Below, in pieces: positions 5,927 to 8,266 of a DNA stretch of 8,266 bases; the first letter of the stretch is position 1, and the number at the start of each line of letters is the position of its first letter. The stretch covers positions 1 to 8,266 of the forward strand of contig NZ_CALLYO010000035.1 of NCBI RefSeq assembly GCF_937858865.1, written 5' to 3'. The DNA is from an uncultured Amaricoccus sp. GTDB taxonomy: Bacteria; Pseudomonadota; Alphaproteobacteria; Rhodobacterales; Rhodobacteraceae. Below the pieces are notes generated by a model. That model saw only the letters and a program-made list of their open reading frames with translations. It was not told the origin of the DNA and searched no databases. The position numbers were made by a program, and so were the translations under genes.

Positions 5927-5940
5927 ATTTGGGTCATTCG

Positions 5941-6606
5941 ATGAAGGCTGACACGCTCTGGCCGCTCGACGAGCGAGGGTGGCTCGCGGCGCAGCCGCCG
6001 GCCTTCCGGGAATGGATGCTCGAGAACGGCCGTTGGCAGCACTATGCGCCGGGGCAGCTCATCTACGACTTCGGCGAGGAGGCCGACGGCCTCTACGGCC
6101 TCGGGGGCGGGGCGCTCGAGGTGACGCTGCCGCTGGTGGGCGACGAGGCGGTGACGGTCCACCGGGCCGAGCCGGGCTTCTGGCTGGGCGAGTCGGCGCT
6201 GCTCGCGCGGGCGCCGCGCGCGGTCTCGCTGACGGCGGCCACCGACGCGCGCGTCTTCCGGGTGCGGGGGGCGCGGATCCGCGCCCTGGTGCGAGCGCGC
6301 CCCGAGACCTGGCGGCATTTCTACGAGCTCAGCCACATCAATGCGACGCTCGCGGTCACGCTGCTCGCCGAGGCGCTGGCGCTCAGCCCGCGGGCGCGGC
6401 TGGCGCGGATGCTGCTGCGGCTCGCCGACGCGGAGGGCCGGGTGGTGGCGCGGCAGGAGGAACTCGCGCGGCTGATCGGGATGACGCGGTCGAGCCTGCA
6501 GCGGGCGCTGGTCGGGCTGACCGAGACCGGGGCGGTGGGCCGGGGCTACGGCTGCCTCATCGTGCACGACCGCGCGGCGCTGGAGGCGATCCGCGGCGAG
6601 GCGTGA
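5941..6606 (+). CDS. Crp/Fnr-family transcriptional regulator
   Basis: A 221-residue protein. The N-terminal part is a cyclic-nucleotide-binding-type beta roll: HYAPGQLIYDFGEEADGLYG at residues 34-53, GGALEVTLP, then EPGFWLGESALLARAPRAVS at 77-96. A long helix follows (about 120-150), and a C-terminal winged helix has RQEELARLIGMTRSSLQRAL at 171-190 and a short GYGCLIV wing. G-E (83-84) and R93 align by eye with Crp's phosphate-binding Glu and Arg, so a nucleotide-like ligand is possible. There is no N-terminal Cys cluster, so it is not an Fnr-type iron-sulfur sensor. ATG 5941 was chosen; an in-frame TTG at 5929 would add four residues. No good Shine-Dalgarno precedes either. It is divergent from the sulfatase gene, so local control of that gene and itself is the natural guess. 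Confidence 0.88.
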   Translation: MKADTLWPLDERGWLAAQPPAFREWMLENGRWQHYAPGQLIYDFGEEADGLYGLGGGALEVTLPLVGDEAVTVHRAEPGFWLGESALLARAPRAVSLTAATDARVFRVRGARIRALVRARPETWRHFYELSHINATLAVTLLAEALALSPRARLARMLLRLADAEGRVVARQEELARLIGMTRSSLQRALVGLTETGAVGRGYGCLIVHDRAALEAIRGEA

Positions 6607-6621
6607 GGAGGGCGCGGCAAC

Positions 6622-6651
6622 GACGCGACAGGACGCGACAGGACGCGACCG
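6622..6651. repeat. three 10-bp tandem repeats
   Basis: GACGCGACAG, GACGCGACAG and GACGCGACCG run head to tail, 15 bases after the regulator's stop codon and just ahead of the putative thi promoter. The exact one-turn period may be polymerase slippage or an array of protein contacts. Confidence 0.65.
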
Positions 6652-6658
6652 GGCAGGC

Positions 6659-6686
6659 TTGCATCCCGGCGCGGGATGCCTATTGT
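6659..6686 (+). promoter_or_regulatory. candidate promoter of the thiBP operon
   Basis: TTGCAT (6659-6664) and TATTGT (6681-6686) are 16 bases apart, giving plausible -35 and -10 boxes. The start point expected at about 6692-6694 falls exactly where the TPP aptamer begins, which supports the assignment. Confidence 0.5.
6661..6679. repeat. perfect palindrome overlapping the thi promoter
   Basis: GCATCCCG-GCG-CGGGATGC is an 8-bp perfect inverted repeat with a 3-base centre. It covers part of the -35 box and the spacer of the candidate promoter. It may be an operator, or the terminator stem of the upstream regulator gene; the following CTATTGT is only weakly T-rich. Confidence 0.5.
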
Positions 6687-6692
6687 GCGCGG

Positions 6693-6780
6693 TGCCTCGG
6701 GGGGTCCGGCGGTGGCCGGGCTGAGATTGCGTCAAAGCAGACCCGTTGAACCTGAACCGGCTCATACCGGCGGAGGGAAG
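6693..6780 (+). promoter_or_regulatory. TPP riboswitch (THI element)
   Basis: This RNA leader element binds thiamin pyrophosphate and lowers expression of the downstream genes. The conserved core is all present: GGCTGAGA (6719-6726, pyrimidine-binding side), ACCCGTTGAACCTGAACCGG (6741-6760), the CCGG-CTCATA-CCGG hairpin (6757-6770) and the closing CGGAGGGAAG (6771-6780). A CCGGC-GGTG-GCCGG stem (6706-6719) occupies the 5' arm, and P1 can form from CCTC (6695-6698) with GAGG (6773-6776). The element lies 54 bases ahead of thiB, its usual target in alphaproteobacteria. No T-run terminator follows, so control is probably at translation, through the hairpin just before thiB. Confidence 0.95.
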
Positions 6781-6807
6781 GCGCGGGTGTGCGATCCCAC
6801 ATTTGCG

Positions 6808-6829
6808 CTCCTCCGGAACCGCGGAGGAG
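6808..6829 (+). promoter_or_regulatory. Shine-Dalgarno sequestering hairpin of the TPP riboswitch
   Basis: CTCCTCCG (6808-6815), a six-base loop and CGGAGGAG (6822-6829) form a perfect 8-bp stem that hides the thiB ribosome binding site GGAGGAG, five bases before the ATG at 6835. The same 5' arm (CCTCCG, 6810-6815) is also fully complementary to CGGAGG at 6771-6776, the 3' strand of P1, so the two pairings exclude each other. With TPP bound, P1 would form and the hairpin would close the RBS. Confidence 0.8.
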
Positions 6830-6834
6830 AATCC

Positions 6835-7824
6835 ATGCGAAAGCTGGCACTGGCCGCCCTCGTCGCGCTGGCGACACCCGCCGGGGCAGAGGAGAAGCCC
6901 GAGCTCGTCATCTACACCTACGAGAGCTTCGTCTCGGAATGGGGCCCGGGGCCGCAGATCGCGGCCAACTTCGAGAAGGAATGCGACTGCACGGTGCGCT
7001 TCGTCGGCGCCGGTGACGGGGCGGCGCTGCTCGGGCGGCTCCGGCTCGAGGGCCAGCGGACGCCGGCCGACATCGTCCTCGGGCTCGACACGAACCTCAC
7101 CGCCGCGGCGAAGGAGACCGGCCTCTTCGCGCCGCACGGGATCGCCGACCCGGCGCTCGACCTGCCGATCCCCTGGGAGGACGACACCTTCCTGCCCTAT
7201 GACTGGGGGTATTTCGCCTTCGTCTACGACAGGACGAAGATGCCGGACCCGCCGGCGAGCTTCGAGGAGCTGATCGCCTCGGACGCCAGCATCGTCATCC
7301 ACGACCCGCGCAGCTCGACGCCGGGGCTCGGGCTGCTGATGTGGGTGAAGGACGCCTACGGCGAGCGGGCGCCGGAGATCTGGCAGGGGCTGGCGCCGCG
7401 CATCGTCACCGTCGCGCCGGGCTGGAGCGAGGCCTACGGGCTCTTCGTGAACGGCGAGGTCGACATGGCGCTCGCCTATACCACCTCGCCCGCCTATCAT
7501 CTGATCGCCGATCAGGACGACACCAAGGCGGCGGCGATCTTCGAGGAGGGGCATTACATGCAGGTCGAGGTGGCGGCGATGACCGCGACCTCGGACCAGC
7601 CGGAGCTGGCGCGGCGCTTCCTCGGCTTCATGCTGACCGACGGATTCCAGGGGGTGATCCCGACCACCAACTGGATGTATCCGGCGCACACGCCGGCGGC
7701 CGGCCTGCCCGCGGGCTACGACACGCTGGCGGTGCCGGAGAAGGCGCTGCTCTTCCCGCCCGAGGAGGCGCAGGCGAAGCGCGAGGCGGCGCTGGCGGAA
7801 TGGCTGGCCGCGCTCAGCCGATAG
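6835..7824 (+). CDS. thiB: thiamin ABC transporter, periplasmic substrate-binding protein
   Basis: ThiB captures thiamin (and its phosphates) in the periplasm and hands it to the ThiP/ThiQ importer. The 329-residue product has a signal peptide at residues 1-18 (MRKLALAALVALATPAGA, then EEKPEL). It continues with LVIYTYESFVSEWGPGPQIA, the typical opening of ThiB in the Fe3+/thiamin family of binding proteins. Other family-like segments are DIVLGLDTNL, FLPYDWGYFAFVYD, DPRSSTPGLGLLMW, APGWSEAYGLFVNGEVDMAL and the C-terminal TTNWMYPAHTP. Length matches E. coli ThiB (about 327). The TPP riboswitch directly upstream and thiP directly downstream make the assignment firm. ATG 6835 has GGAGGAG ahead, locked in the riboswitch hairpin. 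The gene appears intact. Confidence 0.95.
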   Translation: MRKLALAALVALATPAGAEEKPELVIYTYESFVSEWGPGPQIAANFEKECDCTVRFVGAGDGAALLGRLRLEGQRTPADIVLGLDTNLTAAAKETGLFAPHGIADPALDLPIPWEDDTFLPYDWGYFAFVYDRTKMPDPPASFEELIASDASIVIHDPRSSTPGLGLLMWVKDAYGERAPEIWQGLAPRIVTVAPGWSEAYGLFVNGEVDMALAYTTSPAYHLIADQDDTKAAAIFEEGHYMQVEVAAMTATSDQPELARRFLGFMLTDGFQGVIPTTNWMYPAHTPAAGLPAGYDTLAVPEKALLFPPEEAQAKREAALAEWLAALSR

Positions 7825-8266
7825 GGCCGTCCGTCCGCTGGGGCGGCGGGCTGGCGCTGGCGCTCGTCGCGCTCGTCACGCTCGGCACCCTCGCCGCCCT
7901 CGTCACGCGCGCCGAGCCCGGGCGCGGGCTCGGGCCGGCGGACTGGGCGGCGGTGCGCTTCACGCTGGTGCAGGCGCTCGTCTCCGCCACGCTGAGCTGC
8001 GCGCTCGCCGTGCCGGCCGCGCGCGCGCTGGCGCGGCGGCGCTTTCCCGGCCGGGGGGCGCTGGTGGCGCTGCTCGGCGCGCCGTTCCTTCTGCCGGCGA
8101 TCGTCGCCGTCTTCGGGATCATCGCGATCTGGGGGCGGGCCGGGCTCTTCAGCCGCGGGCTGGAGGCGGCGGGCCTGCCGGGGCTCGATGTCTACGGGCT
8201 GCGCGGCGTGGTGCTGGCGCATGTCTTCTTCAACGTCGCGCTCGTGGCGCGGCTGGTGCTGCAGGG
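7800..8266 (+). CDS. thiP: thiamin ABC transporter permease, 5' part
   Basis: An open frame from ATG 7800 continues past the window end; 155 codons are visible. It overlaps the end of thiB by 25 bases in another frame, so translation is probably coupled. The product begins MAGRAQPIGPSVRWGGG and shows membrane segments at about residues 15-35 (LALALVALVTLGTLAALV), 50-72 (FTLVQALVSATLSCALAVP), 82-108 (LVALLGAPFLLPAIVAVFGI) and 138-155 (VVLAHVFFNVALVARLVLQG). The LPAIVAVFGIIAIWGRAG and HVFFNVALVARL segments match the first permease half of ThiP, which is about 530 residues and carries two fused BPD-transport domains. The start is inferred: a weak GGCGGA precedes it and no better start is seen. 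thiQ (ATPase) is expected downstream. Confidence 0.88.
   Translation, partial: MAGRAQPIGPSVRWGGGLALALVALVTLGTLAALVTRAEPGRGLGPADWAAVRFTLVQALVSATLSCALAVPAARALARRRFPGRGALVALLGAPFLLPAIVAVFGIIAIWGRAGLFSRGLEAAGLPGLDVYGLRGVVLAHVFFNVALVARLVLQ

Noticed and set aside
6808..6829. Rho-independent terminator for the riboswitch
   Set aside because: The stem is followed by AATCCATG with no T-run, and its 3' arm is the thiB ribosome binding site, which fits RBS masking better than termination.
4774..7689. A 971-codon open frame on the minus strand
   Set aside because: It runs antisense to thiB and the Crp/Fnr-type gene and out of frame through the sulfatase. The product is an Arg/Pro/His-rich string with no domain, typical of GC-rich shadow frames.

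Overview
The window is very GC-rich DNA with tight gene packing and a TPP-controlled thiamin transport operon. Together with the chorismate synthase sequence this suggests an alphaproteobacterium, most likely of the Rhodobacterales/Paracoccaceae type. That placement is inferred from sequence style; no database search was possible.

Left part (1-1994). The window opens inside a gene for a C45-family (acyl-CoA:6-aminopenicillanate acyltransferase-like) Ntn-hydrolase. Its end overlaps the start of an RpiR-type HTH/SIS regulator, so the two probably form one transcription unit. Next come about 640 bases without an intact gene. They hold two decayed genes: a frameshifted piece of a choloylglycine hydrolase/linear amide C-N hydrolase, joined directly to an internally deleted relic of a TrmA/RumA-family rRNA (uracil-5-)-methyltransferase. 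After these lies a less GC-rich stretch with three tandem 11-bp units (TTCCA...).

Middle part (1995-5837, minus strand). aroC (chorismate synthase) is followed after 23 bases by an exported outer-membrane beta-barrel-like protein of the 'transporter/MetA-like' type, probably in one operon. Upstream of aroC are about 360 bases with a short orphan reading frame that looks like a gene remnant, and several strong GC hairpins. Then comes a secreted arylsulfatase with the formylglycine motif CTAGR.

Right part (5838-8266, plus strand). A Crp/Fnr-type regulator is divergent from the sulfatase. The 103-base gap between them carries a near-identical 15-bp element close to each start codon and a dyad around a possible -10 box, so the regulator may control the sulfatase and itself. 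Downstream, a 10-bp tandem repeat and a perfect palindrome precede a well-conserved TPP riboswitch. The riboswitch leads into thiB (periplasmic thiamin-binding protein) and thiP (permease, cut by the window end and overlapping thiB by 25 bases); thiQ is expected next. The riboswitch appears to act on translation. The thiB Shine-Dalgarno sequence is locked in a perfect 8-bp hairpin whose 5' arm can instead pair with the 3' side of the aptamer's P1 stem.

I see no CRISPR array, tRNA, rRNA, insertion sequence or phage gene. The least ordinary parts are the gene-relic patch, the repeat arrays and the regulatory gaps, not a new multi-gene system.
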